This document shows positions 26,573-34,903 of a stretch of 34,912 bases of DNA, piece after piece. Every line of letters starts with the position of its first letter. Positions within the stretch are counted from its first letter, which is position 1. The stretch is from Paenibacillus xylanivorans (GTDB lineage: Bacteria; Bacillota; Bacilli; Paenibacillales; Paenibacillaceae): the NCBI RefSeq assembly GCF_001280595.1, contig NZ_LITU01000029.1, positions 124,783-159,694 on the forward strand, written 5' to 3'. Under the pieces are notes generated by a model. It was not told where the DNA came from and ran no database searches. It saw only the letters and a program-made list of their open reading frames with translations. A program made the position numbers and the translations under genes.

Positions 26573-27457
26573 GTGAAAAGGAACAGCTGGATTCGGAAAC
26601 AAGGCTGGGTTGGCTACGCATTTATTTTGCCTAATATGCTCGGTATCCTGGCATTTTTTATTCTGCCTGCCTTGTACTCCTTCTTTATGATGTTCACGGA
26701 CTATCAATTCGCCAATCCGAATTGGACGTTCACCGGATTAGATAATATCAAACGCCTTTTTGGTGATGATCAGTTCTATGCTTCAATCAAATATACGATC
26801 ATTTTCCTGTTGTCCGTCCCGATCTCATTAGCCATTGCGTTTCTCGTTGCCCTTGTGCTTAACCGGAACGTATATTTGAAGGGATTGCTTAGAGGAATGT
26901 TCTTCCTGCCATATATCTCAAGTGGTGTTGCCGTAGCTTTTGTATGGATGCTGCTATTCCAGCCGTCCCAGGGGCCGATTAATCAAGCCCTTCGCCTTAT
27001 CGGCATTGAATCACCTCCAGGATGGTTTGCCGATTCGAGCTCGGCGATGTATGCAATCGACGTCGTGCAAATCTGGTTTATGTTAGGCTACAACATGATT
27101 ATCTATTTGGCGGCCCTGCAGGAGGTTTCGACTGAGCAACTTGAAGCGGCACGTATCGACGGTGCAGGGAAAGCAACTGTTACATGGAGAATTGTATGGC
27201 CGCTGGTGAGTCCAACGACATTTATGCTATTGATTACGGGGCTGATTATGACAGTCAAATCCTTCTCTCTCATCCAGGCGATTACGGGCGGCGGTCCAAG
27301 CGGAAGTACCACGATTCTGTCGCTGTTCGTCTACAAAACGGCGTTTAGCTATTATGAGATGGGTTATGCGTCAACCATTTCCTGGTTTCTGTTTGCGGTT
27401 ATTCTCGTCATTACCATTGTCCAATGGGTCGGCCAAAAACGCTGGGTCCATTACTAG
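26573..27457 (+). CDS. Sugar ABC transporter permease, MalF/UgpA type
   Basis: This 294-residue inner membrane protein has about six hydrophobic segments (first at YAFILPNMLGILAFFILPALYSFF) and the EAA loop EQLEAARIDGAGKATVTWRIVWPLVSPT. GTG 26573 has AAAGGCGG 8 nt upstream. It pairs with the next permease. No ATPase gene is present in this locus, so a shared MsmK/MsmX-type ATPase encoded elsewhere is inferred. Confidence 0.92.
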   Translation: MKRNSWIRKQGWVGYAFILPNMLGILAFFILPALYSFFMMFTDYQFANPNWTFTGLDNIKRLFGDDQFYASIKYTIIFLLSVPISLAIAFLVALVLNRNVYLKGLLRGMFFLPYISSGVAVAFVWMLLFQPSQGPINQALRLIGIESPPGWFADSSSAMYAIDVVQIWFMLGYNMIIYLAALQEVSTEQLEAARIDGAGKATVTWRIVWPLVSPTTFMLLITGLIMTVKSFSLIQAITGGGPSGSTTILSLFVYKTAFSYYEMGYASTISWFLFAVILVITIVQWVGQKRWVHY

Positions 27458-27472
27458 AGAGGGGCTGGCTCT

Positions 27473-28300
27473 ATGTTTAGAACAACTAAGACACGCTCGG
27501 TTAAGCTTTCCGTCACGATCCTTATGCTGATTGCAGGGTTGTTTATGATTGTCCCTTTTTTATGGATGCTCAGTACTTCCTTTCAGACCCCAAGTGAAGT
27601 ATTTCGCCAATGGCTTCCTTCGAAGCTGGACTGGACCAGCCATAAGCGAATTTGGACGGGAAACTACAGTTTTCTCCCTTACTATTTGAACTCCCTTAAG
27701 ATTGCCGTGATTGGTACAGCAGGTGCCGTTTTTATGTCTGCTTTTGCTGCTTATGGCTTCGCACGCACTGAATTTAAAGGACGTAATACGCTCTTCATGG
27801 TGTATCTATCCATGATGATGATTCCTCCTCAAGTCGTTTTTGTTCCGAAGTTTATCCTGTTTAACTGGTTTCATATTTATAACACGCATTGGGCATTAAT
27901 ACTGCCTGCCATGTTCTCGATCTTTGGCGTGTTTATGCTCCGCCAATTTTTTCACAGTATTCCGAAGGAGATTACAGAATCTGCATTTCTCGATGGTGCC
28001 GGACATTTTCGAATTTTCTTCAAACTGGTTTTACCGTTAGCCAAACCCGCGCTTGCAACGTTTGCAATTATCGATTTTTCCTGGCAATGGAATGATTATG
28101 AGAATGCTCTGGTATTCTTACAGAGTCCAAAGCTTTATACAATTCCTCTAGGTCTACAAAATTTCGTACTGGAAAACAACGTAGACTATAACGGCATGAT
28201 GGCAGCTTCTTCGGCAGCAATCATTCCTATGATTTTGATCTTTCTGCTTGGTCAGAAATATATCATTCAGGGCGTATCCAGTTCGGCTGTGAAAGGCTAA
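27473..28300 (+). CDS. Sugar ABC transporter permease, MalG/UgpE type
   Basis: The 275-residue protein has about six membrane segments and the EAA loop EITESAFLDGAGHFRIFFKLVLPLAKPAL. It starts 15 bp after the first permease, after GAGAGGGG. Together the two permeases form the channel of a heterodimeric sugar importer. The FAD enzyme gene follows 16 bp later, so the whole set is one transcript. Confidence 0.92.
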   Translation: MFRTTKTRSVKLSVTILMLIAGLFMIVPFLWMLSTSFQTPSEVFRQWLPSKLDWTSHKRIWTGNYSFLPYYLNSLKIAVIGTAGAVFMSAFAAYGFARTEFKGRNTLFMVYLSMMMIPPQVVFVPKFILFNWFHIYNTHWALILPAMFSIFGVFMLRQFFHSIPKEITESAFLDGAGHFRIFFKLVLPLAKPALATFAIIDFSWQWNDYENALVFLQSPKLYTIPLGLQNFVLENNVDYNGMMAASSAAIIPMILIFLLGQKYIIQGVSSSAVKG

Positions 28301-28316
28301 TCCAAAGGAGGCTTAT

Positions 28317-30578
28317 ATGATGAAACGTGAAACCATATCATTCGATGTTACGGTCATTGGCGGAGGACTTTCCGGGATTTGTGCTGCTATTGCAGCAGCA
28401 AGATTAGGACAAAAGGTAGCGCTCGTTCATAATCGTCCTGTACTTGGCGGCAATTCCAGCTCCGAGGTACGTGTATGGGTATGCGGTGCAACCGGGCATG
28501 GCGTGAACCGTTATGCCCGGGAGACCGGTATTATGGGTGAATTGTTCATTCAGAATCAATACCGGAATCCGGAAGGAAATCCATATTTGTGGGACGTTAC
28601 GCTGCTGGAGGCGGTAAGAGCCGAGCCTAATCTGACGCTGTTTATGAATACGGATGTTAGAGAAGTAGAAGCAGACGGTGAGAAGAATGCAAGGATCATT
28701 CGCAGCGTGAAGGGCTGGATGATGGGCTCCGAGCGTGAGATTACGTTTGAAAGCGAGATGTTCCTTGATTGTACAGGTGACGGACTCATCGGATTTCTCG
28801 CTGGAGCAGCATACCGGATTGGTCGTGAAGCCCGTCATGAGTTCGGTGAAGAATGGGCACCGGATGTTGCTGATGATATTACCCTAGGCAGTACAATGTT
28901 GTTCTATACGAAAGATACCGGAAAACCGGTACGATTTGTTGCTCCATCGTTTGCTAAAGACATTACGACAACCTCTATTCCGATAAAGCGTGTGATCCGC
29001 AGCGGAGATTCCGGCTGTCATTACTGGTGGATTGAGTGGGGCGGTGAGCTGGATACGGTACAAGAGAATGAGCAGATCCGAGATGAGTTATGGTCTGTTA
29101 TTTATGGCATCTGGGATTATATTAAGAACTCCGGCAAGTTTCAAGCCGAGAATATGACGCTGGAATGGGTAGGCTCGATTCCAGGCAAACGCGAATACCG
29201 CCGCTTCCTTGGTGATACGATCCTGACGCAAAATGATGTCATCTCTCAGCGCCCATTCGAAGACCGGGTCGCCTTTGGCGGTTGGTCCATAGACCTGCAT
29301 CCCCCACAAGGGATGTATGCAACCGAGAGCGGATCCAAGCATTTGCATGCGGATGGCATTTATCATATTCCGTTTGGATGCCTGTACTCCCGAAATGTCA
29401 GCAATCTGCTGTTTGCGGGACGTAATATCAGTGCATCGCATGTTGCATTCGGAACAACCCGCGTCATGGCAACTTGCGCGGTAATGGGGGAAGCGGCAGG
29501 TGTAGGCGCTGCTTTGTCGGTAATCAAGGGCATCACGCCTCGTGAACTGCGTGAGCAGCATTTGACCGAATTGCAGCAAACGATGCTGCGGACCGACGCC
29601 TCGATTATAGGTCTGCACAATGTTGATTCTGCTGACCTTGCGAGAAAGGGAACCATCACGGCTTCAAGCACGATGACCCAAATTTGGATCAACGAACCCT
29701 CCGAGGAGTATCGTCTTGTTGCTGACGTTGGATGGCTGTTCCCGGTCGAAGGTCGGTTTGAAGGATTAACTCTGTTGGTTTCTGCCCGTGAGGCGACGAG
29801 TCTGACTATAGAACTGTGGGATACGGGTCGTCCTGAGAATTATGTACCGGCAAACTTCAAGCAAGCTTTGCATATCCAGATCAATGAAGGTGAAAAGCAA
29901 TGGCTGGATGTGCCTGCAGATCGTGCAATGTTTGGAGGCGATCCTTGTAATGTATTTATCATTGTTCGCGCGAATGAAGCAGCCAGTCTCTATACATCAG
30001 CTGTCCCGGTTAGCGGTGTCCTCGCATTTGAGCGGGGAGTCAAACCAATAGTCAGCTCCGATCTGGAGGATCATCAGCCCGATCAGCCCATTATCGAATG
30101 GTCGATGAAGGGTCTTGTCCGAAAGCCATTCTGTTTTGCAGTTGAGACTGGGGCTTATTCACCTGATAAAGTCATCAACGGCTACGTCCGTCCGTTTGGC
30201 GGTCCACAGCTGTGGGTATCGGAACCCATCGCTAATGGCCGTGAAGAATGGATTGAAGTCAAGCTTCCAGAACCAGTGGATATTCGGGAAATCCACCTTA
30301 CCTTTAATGACGATGTTAATGAAGATTTGATTAATTTGCATCATCACGAGACACCGTTTCTGATCATTCCGGAGTTGGTTAAGACCTATGAGGTGCAGGC
30401 ATATATAAATGGGGAGTGGGTAAGGCTTGTTGGTGATAGCCATAACCGTGCACGCAAAAAGATCCATCGACTTGAGAATCCGATACAATCAAAACGGATC
30501 AGAGTCGTCATCAAGGAAACGCACGGCGGCGATCGGGCAGAAGTGATTGAAATTCGACTATATGATTCTCATAGATGA
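28317..30578 (+). CDS. FAD-dependent oxidoreductase (FAD_oxidored type) with C-terminal beta-sandwich regions
   Basis: Residues about 8-420 form a flavoprotein. The dinucleotide-binding start is TVIGGGLSGICAAIAAARLGQKVALV, followed by PVLGGNSSSEVRVWVCGATG, FLDCTGDGLIGFLAGA, LFAGRNISASHVAFGTTRVMATCAVMGEAAG; these blocks fit the FAD_oxidored (Pfam PF12831) family found in carbohydrate loci. Residues about 440-590 look like a jelly-roll (DVGWLFPVEGRFEGLTLLVS, WLDVPADRAMFGGDP). Residues about 620-753 resemble a discoidin or F5/8C-type domain (SPDKVINGYVRPF, WIEVKLPEPVDIREIHLTFN, KRIRVVIKETHGGDRAEV). There is no signal peptide or membrane segment, so the enzyme is cytoplasmic. It has AAAGGAGG before ATG 28317. 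It is the only enzyme gene of an import locus, so it probably oxidises the imported sugar or glycoside; the reaction is unknown. Confidence 0.85.
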   Translation: MMKRETISFDVTVIGGGLSGICAAIAAARLGQKVALVHNRPVLGGNSSSEVRVWVCGATGHGVNRYARETGIMGELFIQNQYRNPEGNPYLWDVTLLEAVRAEPNLTLFMNTDVREVEADGEKNARIIRSVKGWMMGSEREITFESEMFLDCTGDGLIGFLAGAAYRIGREARHEFGEEWAPDVADDITLGSTMLFYTKDTGKPVRFVAPSFAKDITTTSIPIKRVIRSGDSGCHYWWIEWGGELDTVQENEQIRDELWSVIYGIWDYIKNSGKFQAENMTLEWVGSIPGKREYRRFLGDTILTQNDVISQRPFEDRVAFGGWSIDLHPPQGMYATESGSKHLHADGIYHIPFGCLYSRNVSNLLFAGRNISASHVAFGTTRVMATCAVMGEAAGVGAALSVIKGITPRELREQHLTELQQTMLRTDASIIGLHNVDSADLARKGTITASSTMTQIWINEPSEEYRLVADVGWLFPVEGRFEGLTLLVSAREATSLTIELWDTGRPENYVPANFKQALHIQINEGEKQWLDVPADRAMFGGDPCNVFIIVRANEAASLYTSAVPVSGVLAFERGVKPIVSSDLEDHQPDQPIIEWSMKGLVRKPFCFAVETGAYSPDKVINGYVRPFGGPQLWVSEPIANGREEWIEVKLPEPVDIREIHLTFNDDVNEDLINLHHHETPFLIIPELVKTYEVQAYINGEWVRLVGDSHNRARKKIHRLENPIQSKRIRVVIKETHGGDRAEVIEIRLYDSHR

Positions 30579-30765
30579 CGGTCCACGTTTTCCACAGGTG
30601 CTACTTCCGTCCTTATTCTAAAACTTTGTCAAAGGAAAAGATGGTGAATTCGTACTGGGCTTGTGAGAATACCCTGTCCATTCTCCTAAATTCTAATCGT
30701 ATGGAAAAGAATCTAGATAAACGATATACTAGCTATAACTGCTTTTTTGTTGAGGTGAATATTAA

Positions 30766-31332
30766 ATGGATGAAGTCGACGAATCAAAACAATTTGTATT
30801 ACAAATTGGCGCTGCCTTGAAAAGGTACAGAAAAGAAAACAACATGAGCTTAGACGACTTAGCGGAATTGACAGGCGTAAGCAAACTTACTTTGGGAAAT
30901 ATCGAACGTGGCGAGACAAATCCAACTTTGGCGATTATATGGAAAATATCAAAAGGCATATCTTTACCGCTCTTGGCTTTGTTCAAATCAGAAGACCCTG
31001 TTAGTTTGTATCGAGCAGGTGAAGGACTGCGTTTTTCTAATGAACAAAAAAATTGGGTTATTGAACCAGTCTTTAAAAACGCAAGCAGCGATATTGAAAT
31101 GTGTCGAGCTTACTTACAGCCCAATAGCTCCTACCACCCTGAAGGACATCATGTGAATACAACTGAAATTGCGACCGTAATGACGGGATCCATTGAAATT
31201 CAAGTTAATGGAGAGATTCACACATTGAATCAATATGATACGATCAGTTTTCGTGCTGATTATCCTCACTCTTATACCAATCATACGAATAGTGAAACCG
31301 TGCTGCATATATCCTTGAAGTATGGTTTCTAA
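30766..31332 (+). CDS. XRE-family regulator with C-terminal cupin domain
   Basis: The 188-residue protein has an N-terminal HTH (IGAALKRYRKENNMSLDDLAELTGVSKLTLGNIERGETNPTLAIIWKIS, residues about 14-62) and a C-terminal cupin (HHVNTTEIATVMTGSIEIQVNGE, LNQYDTISFRADYPHSYTNH). Such regulators respond to small metabolites bound in the cupin and often control a nearby transporter or amino acid gene. ATG 30766 has GAGGTG about 8 nt upstream. A -10 TATACT at 30725-30730 is preceded by only a weak -35 (TGGAAA at 30702). The gene is closed by its own terminator and lies just upstream of the exporter gene at 31518, its possible target. Confidence 0.9.
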   Translation: MDEVDESKQFVLQIGAALKRYRKENNMSLDDLAELTGVSKLTLGNIERGETNPTLAIIWKISKGISLPLLALFKSEDPVSLYRAGEGLRFSNEQKNWVIEPVFKNASSDIEMCRAYLQPNSSYHPEGHHVNTTEIATVMTGSIEIQVNGEIHTLNQYDTISFRADYPHSYTNHTNSETVLHISLKYGF

Positions 31333-31353
31333 AAGTCGCAAAAATCACTTATG

Positions 31354-31399
31354 AATACAACTCCGAATTCCATCACCGGAATTTAGAGTTGTATTTTTG
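31354..31399 (+). terminator. Terminator of the XRE-cupin gene
   Basis: AATACAACTC at 31354-31363 pairs with GAGTTGTATT at 31386-31395, with an inner AATTCC/GGAATT pairing, and ends in TTTTT. Confidence 0.8.
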
Positions 31400-31434
31400 T
31401 TTTTAAATGATTTTATTATATTATAAAATACTTA

Positions 31435-31482
31435 TTGTAATAAATAATATACTGTAATATACTTTTGTTGTCCGCGCGGACA
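31435..31482 (+). promoter_or_regulatory. Promoter with palindromic operator for the CynX-type exporter
   Basis: A -35 TTGTAA at 31435-31440, 17 bp, and a -10 TATACT at 31458-31463 lie in AT-rich DNA. The perfect 14-bp palindrome TGTCCGCGCGGACA at 31469-31482 covers the expected transcription start, a repressor-like position. The GC-rich palindrome stands out strongly in this AT-rich stretch. Confidence 0.6.
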
Positions 31483-31517
31483 TTATTGCATCATCTTTCA
31501 GGAAGGAGCATTGAAGA

Positions 31518-32753
31518 ATGCCGAACAAGCAAAATAAAAAAGCCGTACCAGCCTCTATAGGGTTTATCATTCTCGGCATTATTGTTATTGCAGCTAATTT
31601 ACGTACTCCCTTAACTTCAGTCGGTCCTTTAGTGAGTCTCATAAGGGATGACGTTCATATCTCAAATACATTAGCAGGCTTAATAACGACGGTACCCTTG
31701 CTTGCCTTTGCTTTATTATCGCCTCTAGTACCAAAATTAGGCCGAAAGTACGGGGTTGAACGCATCATTTTGATTGCTCTAATCTTTCTGACTATTGGTA
31801 TTGTAATACGTTCTTTATCTGGAGCAGTTAATCTGTATATAGGAACAGCAATTCTTGGATTTGCAATTGCCGTATGTAATGTATTATTGCCAAGTATAAT
31901 CAAAAGGGATTTCCCAAATAAGATTGGCTCTATGACAGGTCTTTACTCCGTTTCAATGAGTTTATGTGGAGCCATCGCATCAGGAATCAGTGTACCGCTA
32001 GCCGTGAACGCAGGTCTAAAATGGCAGGGAGCATTGGGAATATGGGGGATTCTAAGTTTTGTATCGATTCTCTGCTGGTTACCCCAATTAAGAAATCAAA
32101 CGAAGCAAACAGCCACGACGAGTCAACAGATGGCCAGCAACGATGTGAATGTTTGGCGGTCTCCTCTTGCCTGGCAAGTCACCTTGTTTATGGGTATACA
32201 GTCCCTGGTTTTCTATGTGTTGATCGCATGGTTGCCTGAAATTTTAAAGCAGCAAGGAATTGACTCAACCCAATCAGGTTGGTACCTCTCGATAATGCAG
32301 TTAGCACTGCTGCCATTTACCTTCATTGTTCCTGTTATTGCTGGGCGCATGTCTAACCAACGTTTATTAGTAGTCATCACAACCATTTTGCTTTTGACGG
32401 GAACGCTCGGACTTCTTTACGGAAGCCCCAATATTATATTGTTGTGGATCATAATACTGGGAATTGGTGGAGGCTTCGCCTTTAGTTTGTCGATGATGTT
32501 TTTCGGGTTACGTACTGAAAATGCGCATCAAGCAGCGGAATTATCTGGCATGGCTCAATCGATCGGATATCTTCTTGCCGCAATTGGGCCTGCTCTTATA
32601 GGGTATCTGCATGATGCGACAAATAGTTGGGAAATGCCACTTTTCATTCTGCTTGGCGCTTCGGTCCTACTCTTGTTAGCAGGAATAGGAGCAGCGAGAA
32701 ACCGCTTTGTTGGTAGCGGAAATAGTTACGAGCTGCCACGGAAAGGACGATGA
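31518..32753 (+). CDS. MFS exporter, CynX/NimT family
   Basis: This 411-residue protein has about 12 membrane segments. The N-terminal block AANLRTPLTSVGPLVSLIRDD and GLITTVPLLAFALLSPLVPKLGRKYG are marks of the CynX/NimT branch of the major facilitator superfamily, which includes cyanate and 2-nitroimidazole transporters. ATG 31518 has GGAAGGAG upstream. It overlaps the universal stress protein gene by 4 bp. The substrate cannot be read from the sequence. Codon use and composition are more AT-rich than the sugar loci to the left. Confidence 0.9.
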   Translation: MPNKQNKKAVPASIGFIILGIIVIAANLRTPLTSVGPLVSLIRDDVHISNTLAGLITTVPLLAFALLSPLVPKLGRKYGVERIILIALIFLTIGIVIRSLSGAVNLYIGTAILGFAIAVCNVLLPSIIKRDFPNKIGSMTGLYSVSMSLCGAIASGISVPLAVNAGLKWQGALGIWGILSFVSILCWLPQLRNQTKQTATTSQQMASNDVNVWRSPLAWQVTLFMGIQSLVFYVLIAWLPEILKQQGIDSTQSGWYLSIMQLALLPFTFIVPVIAGRMSNQRLLVVITTILLLTGTLGLLYGSPNIILLWIIILGIGGGFAFSLSMMFFGLRTENAHQAAELSGMAQSIGYLLAAIGPALIGYLHDATNSWEMPLFILLGASVLLLLAGIGAARNRFVGSGNSYELPRKGR

Positions 32754-32755
32754 AT

Positions 32756-33187
32756 ATGTTTGACAAAATCATTGTAGCAATTGATAAAGCTGAAATAACG
32801 AACAAACTTCTCGATGCAACCGTTGAAATAGCCCGAGACAAACAAACTCAAGTTACCTTGGTTAATGTTAGCCAGGAATATGTATCAAATGGCATGATCT
32901 ATATACCAGAGAATTTCTTGGAAGAAATATTGAACGAAATGAAGAAAGCGAGTCTGGAACAGTTGCAACAAGCCAAATCCAAATTAAAATCTGCGGGGAT
33001 TAACTCGGAAACAGTTCATCTTAAGGGAGATCCTGCACACGAAATATTAAAATATGCAAGGGATACTGAGCAGCAACTTATTATAATTGGAAGCCGGGGG
33101 CTAAGTGGCATAAAAGAAATGATGCTTGGAAGTGTCAGCCACAAAGTTTCACAGCTATCCAACTGTCCAGTTCTCATCGTGCATTAA
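32756..33187 (+). CDS. Universal stress protein, UspA family
   Basis: The UspA fold of about 143 residues opens with FDKIIVAIDKAEITNKLLDATVEIA and closes with the ATP-binding pattern IIIGSRGLSGIKEMMLGSVSHKVSQLSNCPVLIVH (G-2x-G-9x-G(S/T)). An ATP-binding type is therefore likely. ATG 32750 overlaps the exporter stop, but GAAAGGA at 32741-32747 is only 2 nt from it and 8 nt from the in-frame ATG 32756, so 32756 is preferred. Coupling to a membrane exporter is a recurrent arrangement for Usp genes. Confidence 0.9.
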   Translation: MFDKIIVAIDKAEITNKLLDATVEIARDKQTQVTLVNVSQEYVSNGMIYIPENFLEEILNEMKKASLEQLQQAKSKLKSAGINSETVHLKGDPAHEILKYARDTEQQLIIIGSRGLSGIKEMMLGSVSHKVSQLSNCPVLIVH

Positions 33188-33256
33188 CTCCTACAGAAAC
33201 TGCAAGGATGATGCATTGATATACTAATGCAGAACATGAGTTGCATCAATAGTCTA

Positions 33257-33306
33257 AAACCTCCTACTAGCGCAAAACTATAATTTGCTCTAGTAGGGGG
33301 TTTTAT
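33257..33306 (+). terminator. Terminator after the uspA-type gene
   Basis: AAACCTCCTACTAG at 33257-33270 pairs with CTAGTAGGGGGTTT at 33290-33303 (one T-G pair), then TTTTA. Confidence 0.8.
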
Positions 33307-33355
33307 TATTGTGAATACAGGGTTAAGTCCAAAGCCCTTTTTTAAAATATATAAT

Positions 33356-33386
33356 TTGACTTACAGTTAACTCTATGTCCTATACT
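33356..33386 (+). promoter_or_regulatory. MerR-type promoter with 19-bp spacer and dyad
   Basis: A -35 TTGACT at 33356-33361 and a -10 TATACT at 33381-33386 are 19 bp apart, too far for unaided RNA polymerase and characteristic of MerR-family activation. The spacer holds a dyad centred on AGTTAACT; over 33358-33379 nine of eleven pairs match. The remaining DNA to 33606 (the gap 33188-33606 has no gene) shows only a 23-codon open frame at 33393-33464 without a ribosome binding site. Confidence 0.6.
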
Positions 33387-33606
33387 CCGAATATGAAAGA
33401 AAAAATAAGTGGCTTTTCTGGAGTAGGGCAGTTACAATTTGTTAGGATCAAACGAATTCTATGAAAAACGTAGATAGATCAAACTCATTTTAATTTTTTG
33501 TCTTTAAACTGATGGGGGTGTGAACAGGGGATAGGTAATGCAAAATGCATTGTAATGACGATTTAAAAAAACTAAATGATGTAATGAATTGGAGATTTAA
33601 TCAACA

Positions 33607-34845
33607 ATGATGAAGAGCAAGAGCAATAATTGGAACGTATTTGGCCTGGCATTATTGCTGGGTTTATTTTCAACATTAGGTCCATTTACGATTGATATGT
33701 ATTTACCGGCTTTTCCTGAGATTGCAAAGAATTTCAATACTAACGCCTCACTTGTTCAGTTTAGTCTTACTGCTTGTTTATTAGGACTAGGTTTGGGACA
33801 ACTCGTTATGGGCCCTTTGAGTGATGCTCACGGTAGACGTAAACCGTTGTTAATCTCGATGGCAGCCTATATTATTTGTTCCTTGGCGTGCGCTTTTGCT
33901 CCTAATATTGGACTATTGATTTTGTTTCGTTTCACTCAAGGATTTGCGGCTTCAGCAGGCATTGTCATTTCTCGTGCAATAGCTAGAGACCTTTACAGCG
34001 GACATGAACTCACTAAATTTTTCTCTTTGCTTTTGCTTGTAGGGAATTTGGGGCCTTTGGCAGCACCGATCGCTGGAAGTGGCATTCTTTCATTCACAAC
34101 ATGGGTTGGTGTGTTTATCTCACTCGCTTTTTTGGGGATTTTCTTATTGATAATGACAAAATGGAGTTTAAAGGAGTCAAACCCGCCTGAACGACGTATG
34201 GCGCCCGACTTCAAACAACAGTTGGGGAATTACAAAACGCTTCTACGTGACCGCAAGTTTGTTGGCTACATGCTGGCACAGGGAATCATGACGGCTGGGG
34301 TCTTTGCATATGTAGCAGGAACACCATTTATTTATCAAAATATTTATGGTGTCACACCTACTGTATTTGCTATATTGTTTGCTTCGAACGGGATCAGCTT
34401 GATCATCGGTTCACAAATCGTAGGTCGGTTGGCACAACGTATACCTGAGCAGACATTACTATTATCTGGACTGTGGCTTGCTTTAGCCGCAAGCGTTGCT
34501 GCTTTGGTGGTAACTATAGTTCATGGCCCGCTTTTCGCTTTGGTCATACCATTATTCTTCTTTGTTTGTTCCATAGGCATTACGTCTACTGCGGCATTCC
34601 CACTTGCCATGGAGAGCCAAGCCAAGATGGCCGGAAGTGCAGCAGCACTGCTCGGAGTTGTTCCCTTTCTTCTAGGTGCATTGGTGGCTCCTCTGGTAGG
34701 TATTGCAGGAGAAGACACTGCGGTCCCGTTAGGACTCACTTTATTAATGACAAGTCTCGTTGCGATTCTCACGTACTTCCTATTAGTTAAAAAAATCTCG
34801 CATCACACGCCTCAACATACTCAGTCTGATCCTGATTTTAATTGA
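33607..34845 (+). CDS. MFS multidrug efflux protein, Bcr/CflA family
   Basis: This 412-residue protein with about 12 membrane segments matches the Bcr/CflA drug:H+ antiporter branch: FSTLGPFTIDMYLPAFPEIAKNF in the first segment, LGQLVMGPLSDAHGRRKPLL as the conserved MFS loop, and FTQGFAASAGIVISRAIARDLYSG. Family members export chloramphenicol, bicyclomycin or similar compounds. ATG 33607 is followed by a second ATG; TGGAG lies 13 nt upstream, which is weak. The MerR-type promoter about 220 bp upstream would fit drug-inducible expression, but no MerR gene is in the window. Confidence 0.9.
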   Translation: MMKSKSNNWNVFGLALLLGLFSTLGPFTIDMYLPAFPEIAKNFNTNASLVQFSLTACLLGLGLGQLVMGPLSDAHGRRKPLLISMAAYIICSLACAFAPNIGLLILFRFTQGFAASAGIVISRAIARDLYSGHELTKFFSLLLLVGNLGPLAAPIAGSGILSFTTWVGVFISLAFLGIFLLIMTKWSLKESNPPERRMAPDFKQQLGNYKTLLRDRKFVGYMLAQGIMTAGVFAYVAGTPFIYQNIYGVTPTVFAILFASNGISLIIGSQIVGRLAQRIPEQTLLLSGLWLALAASVAALVVTIVHGPLFALVIPLFFFVCSIGITSTAAFPLAMESQAKMAGSAAALLGVVPFLLGALVAPLVGIAGEDTAVPLGLTLLMTSLVAILTYFLLVKKISHHTPQHTQSDPDFN

Positions 34846-34877
34846 GAATATGTTGATCCTAGTTGAATTTAAAACCG

Positions 34878-34903
34878 TTGAACTTTAAAGTGTACCCTTT
34901 GTG
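34878..34903. promoter_or_regulatory. Palindrome at the window edge
   Basis: ACTTTAAAGT at 34882-34891 is a perfect 10-bp palindrome next to TTGAAC (34878-34883). It could be an operator or -35 region of a gene outside the window. Confidence 0.25.

Noticed and set aside
30575..30820. Open frame of 81 codons before the XRE gene
   Set aside because: It overlaps the XRE-cupin gene in another frame, has no recognisable motif and covers that gene's promoter.
33393..33464. 23-codon leader peptide after the MerR-type promoter
   Set aside because: No Shine-Dalgarno and no composition or motif to support translation; mentioned only as the content of the gap.
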